64,000 bases of DNA, taken from positions 303,611 through 367,610 of the forward strand of contig ATWE01000005.1 of assembly GCA_000421085.1 (NCBI GenBank), given 5' to 3'. The position numbers were made by a program, and so were the translations under genes. The notes under the pieces are model-generated. The model was not told where the DNA came from. It did no database searches and saw nothing but the letters and a program-made list of their open reading frames with translations. Each line of letters opens with the position of its first letter. Position 1 is the first letter of the stretch. This stretch comes from Ensifer sp. USDA 6670 (GTDB taxonomy: Bacteria; Pseudomonadota; Alphaproteobacteria; Rhizobiales; Rhizobiaceae). This document shows positions 25,985 through 35,796 of this stretch, piece after piece.

Positions 25985-27232
25985 ATGTCGGCCGTCCATG
26001 CCGCGCACCGCTTCGCCGCCTTCAGGCATGTCGGCTACCGGCGCTATTTCTTCTCCCGCCTGCTCGCCTATTTCGCCGTCCAGATCATGTCCGTGGCCGT
26101 CGGCTGGCAGATCTACGATCTGACGCGCGATCCTTTCTCGCTCGGTCTCATCGGCCTTTTCCAGTTCCTGCCCTCCCTTCTCCTCATTCTCGTGACGGGC
26201 AGCGTGGCTGACCGCTACAATCGCCGGGCGATCATGGGCATCTGCATGCTGGTCAGCACGCTCTGCGGCGCAGCACTTCTCCTTTTGACGGTGACGGGGC
26301 TGTTTTCACCCTGGCCGGTTTACGCGATCCTTGTCGTGTTCGGCATCGAGCGGGCTTTTCTGGGCCCCGCTTCCCAGTCGCTGGCGCCCAATCTGGTGCC
26401 TGCGGAAGATCTGCCCAATGCGATCGCCTGGAATTCGACCTCGTGGCAGACGGCGATGATCGTCGGCCCGGTGGCTGGTGGGCTTCTCTACGGATTTGGC
26501 CCGACCGTGCCCTATGCGGTCAGCCTCGGCTTCTTCGCTGCCGGCGCCCTGATGGTCTTCGCCGTGCCGAAGCCCGCAAGGCGCTCGCCGCCGTCAGCCG
26601 CAAGCTGGGAAACGATCACCGCAGGGTTTCGCTACATCAAGGCCGAGAAGATCGTGCTGGGGGCGATCTCGCTCGATCTCTTCGCGGTGCTGCTCGGCGG
26701 CGCCGTCGCGCTCATGCCGGTCTTCGCGCGGGACGTCCTGACGCTCGGGCCGTGGGGCCTCGGCCTCCTGCGGGCCGCACCCGGTGTCGGTGCGGTCGGC
26801 ATGGCGGTGTGGCTGGCGGCCCACCCGATCCGCAATCGGGCCGGTCTCTACATGTTCGTCGGCGTCGCCTTCTTCGGGCTCGCAACGGTCGTTTTCGGCC
26901 TGTCGGCGACGCCCTGGATTTCAATCGCCGCGCTCGTGGTCATGGGCGCTTCCGACATGATCTCCGTCTATGTGCGCGAGATCCTGATCACGCTCTGGAC
27001 CCCGGATGAGCTGCGCGGCCGCGTGAACGCCGTCAACATGGTTTTCGTCGGTGCTTCCAACGAACTCGGCGAGTTCCGCGCCGGCATGATGGCGTCCGGC
27101 TTCGGCGCGGTCTTCGCGGTCGTCTTCGGCGGCGCAGGCACGCTTCTCGTGTCGCTCCTCTGGGCACTCGGCTTTCCGCAATTGCGCCGGATCGACACGC
27201 TGGATGTGCCGGAGGCGCAGCGGGGAGGGTGA
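25985..27232 (+). CDS. MFS transporter, EntS/MFS_3-like exporter
   Basis: A 415-residue major facilitator with about 12 hydrophobic helices. The loop-2 signature appears as GSVADRYNRRAIMGIC, and FQFLPSLLLILVTG precedes it. The DFNRAxLGPASQSL-like segment IERAFLGPASQSLAPNLVP and the closing half resemble the EntS/MFS_3 group of siderophore and drug exporters; substrate unknown. ATG 25985 with GGAG upstream gives the family N-terminus (RHVGYRRYFFSRLLAYFAVQ); the frame extends to 25826 without support. A repeat element follows. Confidence 0.85.
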   Translation: MSAVHAAHRFAAFRHVGYRRYFFSRLLAYFAVQIMSVAVGWQIYDLTRDPFSLGLIGLFQFLPSLLLILVTGSVADRYNRRAIMGICMLVSTLCGAALLLLTVTGLFSPWPVYAILVVFGIERAFLGPASQSLAPNLVPAEDLPNAIAWNSTSWQTAMIVGPVAGGLLYGFGPTVPYAVSLGFFAAGALMVFAVPKPARRSPPSAASWETITAGFRYIKAEKIVLGAISLDLFAVLLGGAVALMPVFARDVLTLGPWGLGLLRAAPGVGAVGMAVWLAAHPIRNRAGLYMFVGVAFFGLATVVFGLSATPWISIAALVVMGASDMISVYVREILITLWTPDELRGRVNAVNMVFVGASNELGEFRAGMMASGFGAVFAVVFGGAGTLLVSLLWALGFPQLRRIDTLDVPEAQRGG

Positions 27233-27252
27233 TTGGATTAGATTATCAACAA

Positions 27253-27380
27253 GACCCCTCCCCAACCCCTCCCCACAAGGGGGAGGGGCCTAACCTGCCG
27301 CACCCTCAGTTTTCGAATTTGGCGGTCGGGCGCCGCGCGGGAAGCCCCTCCCACCTGTGGGGAGGGGTTGGGGAGGGGTC
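27253..27380. repeat. 128-bp element with perfect 25-bp inverted ends
   Basis: The arms 27253-27277 and 27356-27380 are exact reverse complements over 25 bases, C-rich on the left (GACCCCTCCCC...) and G-rich on the right. A shorter relative is at 37254-37276. It lies between the convergent MFS and GATase genes; the right arm supplies the stop codon of the GATase gene. Probably also ends transcription in both directions. Confidence 0.75.
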
Positions 27381-28164
27381 AGGAAGCGGGCAATTGCTGC
27401 TCCACGCTGCGATCGCGCCCTCTTACACCCCCGCCCTCCATGAAAATCAGCTCCAGGAAATTCTCCATCCATGTCCGCAAGGGATGGTCGTGCAGCATGC
27501 GGCCCTCCAGATGCGCTTTTCCCAGTTGGGCACCGGGGAGCTCGAAGCGATGGGCGCCGTGCACGACCCAGCGATGCATCATCGCCCGCGTCAGCTCGCC
27601 GTGGAACTGGATGCCCCAGGCGTTTTCGCCGTAGCGGAAGGCCTGGTTGGGGTAGGTGTCGCCGGTTGCCAGCAATTCGGCGCCCTTCGGCAGGTCGAAG
27701 CCTTCGCGGTGGAAGTGATAGACCATCGCCGGCCAGTCCATCAGCGCCTTGCCGGCCTGCGTGGCTCTCAAGGGATACCAGCCGATCTCGGTCATGCCTT
27801 GGTGATGGGCTTCGACCTTGCCGCCGAGATTGCGGGCCAGCATCTGCGCCCCGAGGCAGATTCCGAGATAGGGCTTGTTTTCCAGAAGCGGCACGGACAG
27901 CCAGTCGATTTCGCGCCGGACGAAGTCCTCCTCGTCATTGGCGCTCATTGGTCCGCCGAAGATGATCGTGCCCGAGTGCGCTTCCAGCGTGGGCGGCAGC
28001 TCGTCGCCGAGTGCGGGACGGCGGATGTCGAGCGAAAAGCCCTTCCGCTCGAGAATGTGGCCGACGCGGCCGGCGCTCGAGCGCTCCTGATGGAGCACGA
28101 TGAGAATGGGTCTTTTGGCGTCTCTCTTGGTGTCTCTCTTGGTGCCTGGGGCCTCTGGCGGCAT
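27379..28164 (-). CDS. class I glutamine amidotransferase-like protein
   Basis: A 261-residue GATase1 domain protein. The nucleophile elbow is YLGICLGAQMLARNLGG; the histidine and glutamate of the triad are in WGIQFHGELT. An oxyanion-type strand GTIIFGGPMSANDEE precedes it. It may be a stand-alone GMP-synthase-like glutaminase or a peptidase-type relative; the partner is unknown. ATG 28164 has AGGAAAG upstream. It directly follows the TerB-like gene and ends inside a palindromic repeat. Confidence 0.85.
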   Translation of the reverse strand: MPPEAPGTKRDTKRDAKRPILIVLHQERSSAGRVGHILERKGFSLDIRRPALGDELPPTLEAHSGTIIFGGPMSANDEEDFVRREIDWLSVPLLENKPYLGICLGAQMLARNLGGKVEAHHQGMTEIGWYPLRATQAGKALMDWPAMVYHFHREGFDLPKGAELLATGDTYPNQAFRYGENAWGIQFHGELTRAMMHRWVVHGAHRFELPGAQLGKAHLEGRMLHDHPLRTWMENFLELIFMEGGGVRGRDRSVEQQLPAS

Positions 28165-28166
28165 GG

Positions 28167-28646
28167 TCAACTTTCCTGTTGCGCCTCGTTCTCCTCCACC
28201 ATGTCGATCTTGGCTGCTGCTTCCTGGCGTTTCAAGACCCGGTCACGCCCTGAAACGCCGAGGAGGTCGGCAATCCGCCAGATCACGTGATCTTCCATTT
28301 CGCTGCGCGCGCCGTCGGCGTAAACGATTTCCCACAGCATGCCGACGAGCTCGATGCGTTGCTCCTCGGGCAGGTGCCGCTTTATATCTGACGTGAACTG
28401 GTAGAAATCGATCGCCTCGCTTTCGGCGCTCTCGCCGGCCGCGACCAGGGCGTTGAGAGCGGCATCGTCAAGCTTGTAATGCTCCTTGATGAGCTTGCGC
28501 ATCTTGCGGCGCTCGGAACTGCGGACCGCGCCGTCCGCTTCCATGACCTGGAAGCAGAGGCCGATCACCGCCACGCGCGGGTCGCCCGCTTCAATCCGCG
28601 CCGAGCCCGTCATTCCTTCCAGAAATGCGCGAAAACGTTCAAACAT
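28167..28646 (-). CDS. TerB/DjlA-type helical protein
   Basis: A 159-residue protein of the TerB-like superfamily: VAVIGLCFQVMEADGAVRSS, EAIDFYQFTSDIKRHLPEEQ and MLWEIVYADGARSEMEDHVI are the two EF-like acidic repeats (ADG) of the fold. TerB proteins bind metals and act at membranes; the role of the chromosomal alphaproteobacterial form is unknown. It is 35 bases downstream of hemY and probably in the same transcript. Confidence 0.8.
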   Translation of the reverse strand: MFERFRAFLEGMTGSARIEAGDPRVAVIGLCFQVMEADGAVRSSERRKMRKLIKEHYKLDDAALNALVAAGESAESEAIDFYQFTSDIKRHLPEEQRIELVGMLWEIVYADGARSEMEDHVIWRIADLLGVSGRDRVLKRQEAAAKIDMVEENEAQQES

Positions 28647-28681
28647 GCACTATCGCCTGCAGCCTATGGAGATGTCGGGGT

Positions 28682-30319
28682 TCAAAAAAGACGGAAGTTG
28701 GTGGCGGTCCGGTCCGCCGCCGCCGGTTCGCGCACGCCCGGATCGTCCGGCGGGCGGCCGAAAAAGGGATCCGGCGTCTCCTCGGCGTCCTTGCCCTTTA
28801 CGGGCGATGCGGCCGGTTCCTTACGGTCAGGAACGCTGATCGCCTTCTCCGGATCGGCCCGTTCTCGCTCGGCCCGTTCTCGCTCGGTTTGCTCGCGCTC
28901 GGCTGGCGGGGCAGACTCGACCGTCGCTTCAGGATCCGGTTCCTCGACCGGACGGGGCACGGCCGCGACGGGAGGGAGGCTGCGAATTGCCTGGTCGGGG
29001 TTCAGTTGCCCGTCCTCCGTTGCCGCCGCGAGCTGCGACGGCGGAGCCCTCCACTCGAAAGCGTCGAGGCGGCCGCTGACCGGCGAGACCGGCAGCCAGA
29101 CGGGCGAGGTGACGCCGTCGGCGGTCCAGGCCGGATCGCGCGGGCTCTTCAGCGCCTGCGCCATCCAGTGCCGGATGCGGCCCTCGTCGCCGGTATCCGC
29201 CTCCTCTATATCCGCGAGCAGCAGAAAAATACTCTCCGTCGGCTCGAGCCGGGCGGCGGCCTCGGCTTTCGTCCGCGCAAGAGCGAGTTCGCGCGCATCG
29301 AGCGCCGCCTCGGCGACGGTTGCCAGTGCGACGGCATTGTTGCTGCGTAGCGATTCGAGCTTCTTCGCCCGCTTCAGTCGGTCCAGGGCGGAGTCGCCGC
29401 CACGCGCCCGCACATAGAGACGGGCGATATCGGGATGCGGATCCAATTTCCACATCCTCTCGAGGATCGAAGCGCCCTTGCGCAGATTTTCCTCGCGGAA
29501 GAGCGCCTTGGCGGCAACGAGGGCCGCCGGCACGAGGTGGTCGTCGAGCTTCAGCGCCGCCTGCGCGTCGTCCCGCGCGGATTTCGGGTCTGCATCCAAC
29601 CTTTCCATTGCCCGCGCGGTCAGAAGAACGGCCTTTTTCCGGTCCGCTTCCTTCCTTTCGAGCACATGGGCGGCGCGGCTCTGGTCGAGCAGGCGGATCG
29701 CCTCGTCCCACTGGCGCGCCTGGCTGCGATGGTCGAGCGTTGCCAGGGTCGCCCACGGCAAGTGCGGCGCCTTCTCGGAGGCACGCTCGGCATATTGGCG
29801 CGCGGCCTCGTTGGCGCCGAGCCGCTTGGCTTCCAGATAGAGCCCGCGCAGGCCGAGTTCGCGCGTCTCGGGGTCGTCCGCCATCGCCTCGAATTTTTTG
29901 CGTGCGTCGTCGTATTTGCCTTCGATCAGCGCCGCCTGCGCTTCGAGCAGGTGGATGAGCGGTTCCTGATCCGAGCTGATGAGATTTCGCGTGCGTGCGG
30001 CCATCTTGCGGGCGAGATTGGCGTCGCCGGCGCCAGCCGCGATCAGGCCGGTCGACAATGCCTGATAGCCGCGGTCGCGCTTGCGGGCGCGAAAGTAACG
30101 CGTGACGGTGTGCGGCGACGACCAGATCGTGCGAAGCAGCCAGACGACGACCAGAACGGCAGCGAAGAGCGATATCAGGATCGAGGCGGCGCGCATCAGG
30201 CTCATCTCGATGAGTTGGCCCTGCCAGATCAGCGACAATTCCCCCGGACGATCCGCGAGCCAGGCAAAGCCGAGAGCAAGGCAAAGGACGAGCAGTACGA
30301 AGAACAGTATCCGGATCAT
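28682..30319 (-). CDS. hemY: HemY-like TPR membrane protein
   Basis: A 545-residue protein: two N-terminal transmembrane helices (ILFFVLLVLCLALGFAWL; AASILISLFAAVLVVVWLL), then TPR-like helical repeats (EAQAALIEGKYDDARKKFEA, EAIRLLDQSRAAHVL), and a long disordered, acidic and proline-rich C-terminus. This is the COG3898 HemY family of alpha- and gammaproteobacteria, encoded with haem genes and thought to support late tetrapyrrole steps; it is not the protoporphyrinogen oxidase also called HemY. It is 18 bases downstream of mic60. Confidence 0.88.
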   Translation of the reverse strand: MIRILFFVLLVLCLALGFAWLADRPGELSLIWQGQLIEMSLMRAASILISLFAAVLVVVWLLRTIWSSPHTVTRYFRARKRDRGYQALSTGLIAAGAGDANLARKMAARTRNLISSDQEPLIHLLEAQAALIEGKYDDARKKFEAMADDPETRELGLRGLYLEAKRLGANEAARQYAERASEKAPHLPWATLATLDHRSQARQWDEAIRLLDQSRAAHVLERKEADRKKAVLLTARAMERLDADPKSARDDAQAALKLDDHLVPAALVAAKALFREENLRKGASILERMWKLDPHPDIARLYVRARGGDSALDRLKRAKKLESLRSNNAVALATVAEAALDARELALARTKAEAAARLEPTESIFLLLADIEEADTGDEGRIRHWMAQALKSPRDPAWTADGVTSPVWLPVSPVSGRLDAFEWRAPPSQLAAATEDGQLNPDQAIRSLPPVAAVPRPVEEPDPEATVESAPPAEREQTERERAERERADPEKAISVPDRKEPAASPVKGKDAEETPDPFFGRPPDDPGVREPAAADRTATNFRLF

Positions 30320-30337
30320 ATAGTCTTCTTTCTCCCG

Positions 30338-31639
30338 CTAACCTTGCGTGCGCGTGCGCGTCATGGTGCCGGCGACGGCGGCATCGATAACCGTTTCGAC
30401 GTCAAGCCGCCGGTCGAGCTTCTCCTTGAACCCCTGGCCGGCGGATTTCGCGGCTTCGGGAAGACTGTCCCATTCGAGCGATGCGCCCTTGAGATCGCCG
30501 TTGTCGAGCTTGTCTTCGATGCGGGCGATCACCGCTTCCGGCGTGTCGCCCTCGACGCTGCCGACCGGCCGAACGCGTATGCCCGACATGGCGCTGGAGA
30601 CGAGACGATCGAAAATGCCCTGGTTGGGATCGGGCCGGTGCAGCGCATCCAGCATCGCGTCCGCCGCTGGCCTGAAACTTTCCTTCAATTCCGTCCGCGC
30701 GGCGACCCCTGTCGCGGCGACATCGGCCAGTTCCTTGACCGCCGGATCCTCGGGCGCGATGCTGCGCAAGGCATCGAGTTCGGCGAGGAACGGCCCGCCC
30801 CGATCGATCGCCGTCTTCAGCGCGGTGACGGCAACGGCTTTCGCCATCTCGATATCGTTCACGGGCTCGTTGAGCTTCTGCTCCGCCTGGTCGATGCGGC
30901 CGGCAAGTTCCGCCCTGGCGGCGTCCGCCGCCTGGCGCGCCTCGGCAAGCTGGGTCTTCAGCGTGGCCATTTCATTCGTCAGATTGGCGACCTCGGCTTC
31001 GAGCGCCTTGACCTCGGGAGCGCCTGCCGCAGGCGCGCCGGGCTCTCGGGCCGCCTGTTCCAGGGCCGCAAGGCGGTTTTCCAAAGGGGCGACGTCCACT
31101 GCCGTCGCCGGGGCCCGTGCCTGAAGCTCCGCCTTGATCGCTTCGATTTCGCTCGCAAGGTTCTGCTCGGTGCCCGGCTGCTCCGGTCCGGGCGCCGGAA
31201 CATAGCCGGCATATTGCAGCACGCCGGCACCGGCGAGCGCTATGAGGCCGCCGAGGATGCCGGCTGCAAGCGCACCCGCGCCTGTGGCCTGTCTCCTCTT
31301 GGCCTCCGGCGGTTCGCCGTCGGTCGCGTGTGGAAGCTCGGCGTCGAAGGCGGCTGCAGCCGCGTCGGCGCGTGCCTCCTCCGTCTCTGGTTCCTCTTGC
31401 GGATTGCCCGCCGGCAAAGGAGGTTCGCCGATGCCGGCTTCGTTGCTTTCGACTTCGCCGGTCCTCACTTCGCCGGCTTCAGCCGCCTCGCTTGTCGAAA
31501 CATCCGCCGGCTTGCTCGTCGCCGCGTCCGGGCCGGCCGCTGCCTCGCCCGCCGGAGGTTCGGTCTTCTCCGCCTCGAGATCGATCGTCAGCGGTTCTTT
31601 CCCGGGTTTCGAGCGGCGCGGCGGCTTTTCCGATGCCAT
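30338..31639 (-). CDS. alphaproteobacterial Mic60/mitofilin-like protein
   Basis: A 433-residue protein. Residues 1 to about 120 are acidic, Pro/Ala-rich and disordered; one transmembrane helix follows (GALAAGILGGLIALAGAGVL), then a coiled coil (EVKALEAEVANLTNEMATLK, ARQAADAARAELAGRIDQAE) and a C-terminal helical domain ending in LDVETVIDAAVAGTMTRTR. This order (N-terminal anchor, coiled coil, mitofilin signature) and the location beside hemY fit the bacterial Mic60 homologue, which shapes intracytoplasmic membranes. ATG 31639 follows AGAGG. Confidence 0.8.
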   Translation of the reverse strand: MASEKPPRRSKPGKEPLTIDLEAEKTEPPAGEAAAGPDAATSKPADVSTSEAAEAGEVRTGEVESNEAGIGEPPLPAGNPQEEPETEEARADAAAAAFDAELPHATDGEPPEAKRRQATGAGALAAGILGGLIALAGAGVLQYAGYVPAPGPEQPGTEQNLASEIEAIKAELQARAPATAVDVAPLENRLAALEQAAREPGAPAAGAPEVKALEAEVANLTNEMATLKTQLAEARQAADAARAELAGRIDQAEQKLNEPVNDIEMAKAVAVTALKTAIDRGGPFLAELDALRSIAPEDPAVKELADVAATGVAARTELKESFRPAADAMLDALHRPDPNQGIFDRLVSSAMSGIRVRPVGSVEGDTPEAVIARIEDKLDNGDLKGASLEWDSLPEAAKSAGQGFKEKLDRRLDVETVIDAAVAGTMTRTRTQG

Positions 31640-31858
31640 GGTCACCTCTTTACCGTTTCATTGCCAGTCGGTCTGAGCCTGAGCGGATCTGCAGCAGGAA
31701 CGCTCCGCACTTTCCTCATCCGTTCTAAACGCAAACCTAGTCAGCGAGGATGACGAGGGAAAGCCCCAGACCATGCTTTTTGACGGAAATGCCCCAGATG
31801 ACCCGAGCAATGTGCGGAAGGCAGGCGGCAAAGCGGCGCCGACTTTGCTGATTTGGCC

Positions 31859-32563
31859 TCAAAGAAGCCGCAAGAGATTCTCCTCGTCGGGCACCGCCGC
31901 GACCGCGCAGGCAAGACCGTCCGGCAGGACCTCTCTTATCGCCCAGCTCAGGCAGAGAAAGCGCGAGGCGAGGTCCGCGGGTTCAAGCCCGCTCTCCCGC
32001 AATGCTGCGTCCAGACGCCGCGCGCTTTCGCGGGAATAGAGCATGACCGCATCGAAGGGGCCCGCGCGGAGGAGTGCGGGCAGCGTCTCCGCAGGATAGT
32101 GGACCGGCGCCATCCGGTAGCATTCGGCGGTCCTGTGCTCGATCCGCCGTTGGTGCAATGCCCGTTCGAAGCCGTCGGTTCGCGGCAAACCGGCGAAATA
32201 GACCAGCGTTCCGCCCGGTGGATGGGCAGCCACCGTCTCGGCTAGTCCCTCGCCGGTCCCCGGCCCGGTGCGGATATCGCTAAATCCGAGATCGCCGGCA
32301 GCGCGCGCCGTCGCTTCGCCGACTGCGAAGAGCGGCGTTGCAAGGTGTGGCTCAAGCGCCGGTCCGAGCGCGCCTAGGACGCGGACCGCCTCCGCACTGG
32401 TGACGGCGATCGCCTGGTGGGGCTCCCGCAACGCTGCCTCGGCCGAGCCGGCGAGATGCTGCGCCTGCATAAGCGGCAGGATGACCGCTTCATGACCCAT
32501 GGCGCTGAGCCTTGCCGCCGTCCTTTCGGCGGCCAGGCGTGGCCGGGTCACGAGCACGCGCAT
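31859..32563 (-). CDS. hemD: uroporphyrinogen-III synthase
   Basis: A 234-residue protein beginning MRVLVTRPRLAAERTAARL, the standard HemD N-terminus. It closes and inverts ring D of hydroxymethylbilane to give uroporphyrinogen III. Other family points: FAVGEATARAAGDLGF and VMLYSRESARRLDAAL. The start at 32563 is four bases beyond the hemC stop; a longer frame to 32665 overlaps hemC and is rejected. HemD is weakly conserved, but position after hemC settles it. Confidence 0.93.
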   Translation of the reverse strand: MRVLVTRPRLAAERTAARLSAMGHEAVILPLMQAQHLAGSAEAALREPHQAIAVTSAEAVRVLGALGPALEPHLATPLFAVGEATARAAGDLGFSDIRTGPGTGEGLAETVAAHPPGGTLVYFAGLPRTDGFERALHQRRIEHRTAECYRMAPVHYPAETLPALLRAGPFDAVMLYSRESARRLDAALRESGLEPADLASRFLCLSWAIREVLPDGLACAVAAVPDEENLLRLL

Positions 32564-32567
32564 CGGA

Positions 32568-33497
32568 TCAGCTCCAGCTCGAGAAGAATCCTGGCCCGGC
32601 CTTGGCGCGGATCCGCTCGCCGGCCTCCTGCCCAAGCCTTTCCGCGTCTTCCGCTCTGCCGTCAATTTCGATCTTATGGCAGGTGGTGCCGTCGGGGGTC
32701 AGGATCATGCCGGCAAAGCGGATATGTGTCCCGTCCGATTGCGCGTAGCCGGCGATCGGCGTGCGGCAGGAGCCGTCGAGTGTCGCCAGGAAGCCGCGCT
32801 CGCAGGAAACCGCCTCGTGTGTGCGTGGATCGTCGATCGCCGCAAGCAACGTGTTGATACGGTCGTCGCCGACGCGGGCCTCGACGCAGATCGCGCCCTG
32901 AGCGGGCGCGGGTGGAAATTCTTCCGGATCAAGCAGCTCCGTCGGCACATGCTCCATGCCGAGGCGCTTCAGGCCGGCGAAGGCCAGAAGCGTGCCGTCG
33001 ACCTGACCTTCGGCAAGCTTGCGCAGGCGTGTCTCGACCTGTCCGCGATAGGTGATCACGTCGATATCGGGCCGAAGCCGCCGGATCAGCGCCTGACGGC
33101 GCAGTGAAGACGAGCCGACGGTGGCGCCTTGCGGGAGATCGACGAGCCTTTTGGCCGAGCGGCCGACAAAGGCGTCACGGATGTCCTCGCGCGGCAGGAA
33201 AGCGGAAAGGAACAGCCCGTCGGGAAGTTTCGTCGGCATGTCCTTGGACGAATGCACGGCGAAGTCGAGGTCTCCCGACAGAAGCTGCTGCTCGAGCTCT
33301 TCGGTGAACAGGCCCTTGCCGCCGATCTCCGCAAGCGACCGGTCGGTGATCCGGTCGCCCTTCGTGGAAAGAATGACAATCTCGAACATTTCCGGTGGCA
33401 GACCATGGGCCGCCGCGAGCCGGTCACGCGTTTCATGCGTCTGGGCCATCGCCAGCGGGCTGCCGCGCGTGCCGATGCGGAAAGGTTTCGTTTGCAT
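32568..33497 (-). CDS. hemC: hydroxymethylbilane synthase
   Basis: A 309-residue porphobilinogen deaminase joining four porphobilinogens into hydroxymethylbilane. Start [17 protein letters not shown], active-site segment [29 protein letters not shown], and the cofactor-binding cysteine in [15 protein letters not shown]. Normal length. It heads the leftward cluster hemC-hemD-mic60-hemY-terB-GATase and is divergent from tsaD, sharing a 172-base region filled mostly by a dispersed repeat. Confidence 0.97.
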   Translation of the reverse strand: MQTKPFRIGTRGSPLAMAQTHETRDRLAAAHGLPPEMFEIVILSTKGDRITDRSLAEIGGKGLFTEELEQQLLSGDLDFAVHSSKDMPTKLPDGLFLSAFLPREDIRDAFVGRSAKRLVDLPQGATVGSSSLRRQALIRRLRPDIDVITYRGQVETRLRKLAEGQVDGTLLAFAGLKRLGMEHVPTELLDPEEFPPAPAQGAICVEARVGDDRINTLLAAIDDPRTHEAVSCERGFLATLDGSCRTPIAGYAQSDGTHIRFAGMILTPDGTTCHKIEIDGRAEDAERLGQEAGERIRAKAGPGFFSSWS

Positions 33498-33516
33498 CCT
33501 TCGCCATCCGTTGTTA

Positions 33517-33620
33517 CTGCATGCTTCCTTAAATCGGAACCGGTTTTAGGACAAAACCATGCAGCAGTTCAAAGCGTTACAGCGTCCATTGTGCGTCTGA
33601 AGGCGCACGGCGCTGTTTGA
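33517..33620. repeat. dispersed rhizobial repeat between hemC and tsaD
   Basis: Contains AAATCGGAACCGGTTTTAGG, CATGCAGCAGTTCAAAGCG and TTACAGCG, then a GTGCGTCTGAAGGCGCAC hairpin-like end. This series recurs between genes of Rhizobium and Sinorhizobium in my experience. It occupies the divergent promoter region, so promoters of hemC and tsaD must lie within or beside it. Confidence 0.55.
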
Positions 33621-33669
33621 GTTTCGTGTAGCCACCTTTCACTGCGACCGCAATCTTTGAGTATAGCAC

Positions 33670-34767
33670 GTGACGTCCCCGCCTTTGCGCATCCTCGGCA
33701 TAGAGACAAGCTGCGACGAAACCGCCGCTTCGGTCGTGCTGCGTGACGAAGAGGGCCACGGCCGGATTCTCGGCGACGTGGTGCTCAGCCAGCTGGAAGA
33801 GCACAGTGCCTATGGCGGCGTCGTTCCCGAGATCGCGGCGCGCGCCCATGTCGAGGCGCTCGACACGCTGATCGAGGAAGCGCTCCTGCGCGCCGGCGTG
33901 ACGCTCGCAGACATCGACGCCATCGCTGCGACAAGTGGTCCCGGCCTGATCGGCGGGCTCATCGTTGGGCTGATGACCGGCAAGGCGATCGCGCGGGCGA
34001 CCGGCAAGCCGCTCTATGCCGTCAATCACCTCGAAGGCCACGCGCTGACGGCGCGGCTGACCGATGGCCTTTCATTTCCTTATCTGATGCTGCTCGTCTC
34101 GGGCGGCCACACACAGCTGATCCTCGTCAAGGGCGTCGGCGAATATGAACGCTGGGGCACGACGATCGATGATGCGCTCGGCGAGGCCTTCGACAAGACC
34201 GCAAAGCTGCTCGGTCTTCCCTATCCGGGCGGGCCGGCCGTCGAGCGGGCGGCGCAAGCCGGCAATGCGGAGCGCTTCGATTTTCCCCGCCCGCTCGTCG
34301 GCGACGCCAGGCTCGACTTTTCTTTCTCGGGTCTCAAGACCGCCGTCCGCCAGGCCGCACAGTCGCTGGAGCCGGTGAGGGATCAGGATATAGCCGACGT
34401 CTGTGCCTCTTTCCAGCGCGCCATTTCCCGCACGCTCAGGGATCGGGTCGGGCGTGGCTTGAAGCGGTTCAGGGCGGACTTCGCCTCCGTCGACCAACCG
34501 GCTCTCGTCGTGGCCGGTGGGGTTGCCGCGAACCAGACATTGCGCCGGACGTTGCAATCGCTTTGCGACGAGCACGGCTTCCGTTTCATCGCGCCGCCGC
34601 TCCAGCTCTGCACCGATAACGCGGCAATGATCGCCTGGGCCGGTGCGGAGCGCCTCGCAGCGGGCCTGCCGGCGGACGGGCTCGATGCAGCTCCGCGTTC
34701 GCGCTGGCCGCTCGATTCCGAAGCCAAGGCATTGATCGGCTCCGGCAGACGCGGCGCCAAGGCATGA
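33670..34767 (+). CDS. tsaD: tRNA threonylcarbamoyladenosine transferase TsaD
   Basis: A 365-residue protein of the Kae1/TsaD family that transfers threonylcarbamoyl to A37 of ANN-decoding tRNAs with TsaB and TsaE. Landmarks: [16 protein letters not shown], the metal-binding histidines in [23 protein letters not shown] and [16 protein letters not shown], and late [15 protein letters not shown] start at 33670. It begins the rightward group with gpsA, which follows after ten bases. Confidence 0.96.
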   Translation: MTSPPLRILGIETSCDETAASVVLRDEEGHGRILGDVVLSQLEEHSAYGGVVPEIAARAHVEALDTLIEEALLRAGVTLADIDAIAATSGPGLIGGLIVGLMTGKAIARATGKPLYAVNHLEGHALTARLTDGLSFPYLMLLVSGGHTQLILVKGVGEYERWGTTIDDALGEAFDKTAKLLGLPYPGGPAVERAAQAGNAERFDFPRPLVGDARLDFSFSGLKTAVRQAAQSLEPVRDQDIADVCASFQRAISRTLRDRVGRGLKRFRADFASVDQPALVVAGGVAANQTLRRTLQSLCDEHGFRFIAPPLQLCTDNAAMIAWAGAERLAAGLPADGLDAAPRSRWPLDSEAKALIGSGRRGAKA

Positions 34768-34777
34768 TGGACAGAAG

Positions 34778-35779
34778 ATGATCAGCAAGTCGAAGAGCGC
34801 GCCAAAAATCGTGGTCGTCGGGGCGGGTGCTTTCGGAACGGCGCTTTCGGCCGTCGCGGCAGCGAAGGACAAGGCGAATGTCACTCTGCTTGCCCGGCGG
34901 GAGGAAGCGGCCGCGCAGTGTCGCCTGACCGGGCGGAACGACGCGGTTCTCCCGGGAATTTCGCTTCCGGCGGGCCTCATCTACTCTTCGCAGGCCGCCG
35001 CGCTCGAAGACGCCGACATCGTGCTTTTTGCGATGCCTTCGCAAGCGCATCGCGACGCGGCGCGTAGCTACGGCGCCGCGATCGGCGCCGGGGCGATCGT
35101 CGTCACCTGCGCCAAGGGAATGGAGCAATCGACCGGCCAACTCCTCACCGACGTTCTCGAAGAGGAGTTGCCCGGCCGCCGCATCGGGGTGCTTTCCGGC
35201 CCGGGCTTCGCCGCCGATATAGCGAGCGGCCTGCCGACTGCGATGGTGATCGCCGCCCCCGATACCGCGATCGCGACGGAGCTCGCGGAGGTGCTTTCCG
35301 GGCGGACGTTCCGGCTCTATCCGTCGGCGGATCGCACCGGCGTTCAGCTTGGCGGGGCGCTCAAGAACGTGCTGGCGATAGCCTGCGGCATCGTCGAAGG
35401 CGCCGGCCTCGGGGATTCGGCCCGTGCCGCGCTGATTTCGCGCGGGCTTGCGGAAATGTCGCGCTTCATCGTCGCGAGAGGCGGCGAGGCGGACACGGTG
35501 CGCGGCCTTTCGGGCTTGGGTGACCTCGTGCTCACCGCTACGAGCCACCAGTCGCGCAATCTGCGCTTCGGCATTGCCCTCGGCAAAGACGGCCGCGCCG
35601 CCGCCGGAAACAGCGAACTGGTGGAGGGCGCCTTTGCCGCATCCGTCGCCGCCCGCGTGGCGGGCGGGCTCGGCATCGAGATGCCGGTCACCGAGGCCGT
35701 CGCAGCCATCGTCGACGGAAAGCTGGATGTCCGCTCGGCTCTCGAACAGCTGATGTCCAGACCGATCACTCACGAATGA
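34778..35779 (+). CDS. gpsA: glycerol-3-phosphate dehydrogenase [NAD(P)+]
   Basis: A 333-residue dehydrogenase reducing dihydroxyacetone phosphate to sn-glycerol 3-phosphate for phospholipid synthesis. NAD-binding [52 protein letters not shown], and the catalytic lysine in [16 protein letters not shown]. Normal size. Follows tsaD at ten bases, an order common in rhizobia. Confidence 0.96.
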   Translation: MISKSKSAPKIVVVGAGAFGTALSAVAAAKDKANVTLLARREEAAAQCRLTGRNDAVLPGISLPAGLIYSSQAAALEDADIVLFAMPSQAHRDAARSYGAAIGAGAIVVTCAKGMEQSTGQLLTDVLEEELPGRRIGVLSGPGFAADIASGLPTAMVIAAPDTAIATELAEVLSGRTFRLYPSADRTGVQLGGALKNVLAIACGIVEGAGLGDSARAALISRGLAEMSRFIVARGGEADTVRGLSGLGDLVLTATSHQSRNLRFGIALGKDGRAAAGNSELVEGAFAASVAARVAGGLGIEMPVTEAVAAIVDGKLDVRSALEQLMSRPITHE

Positions 35780-35796
35780 TGTCTTCAGGAGGTTCC

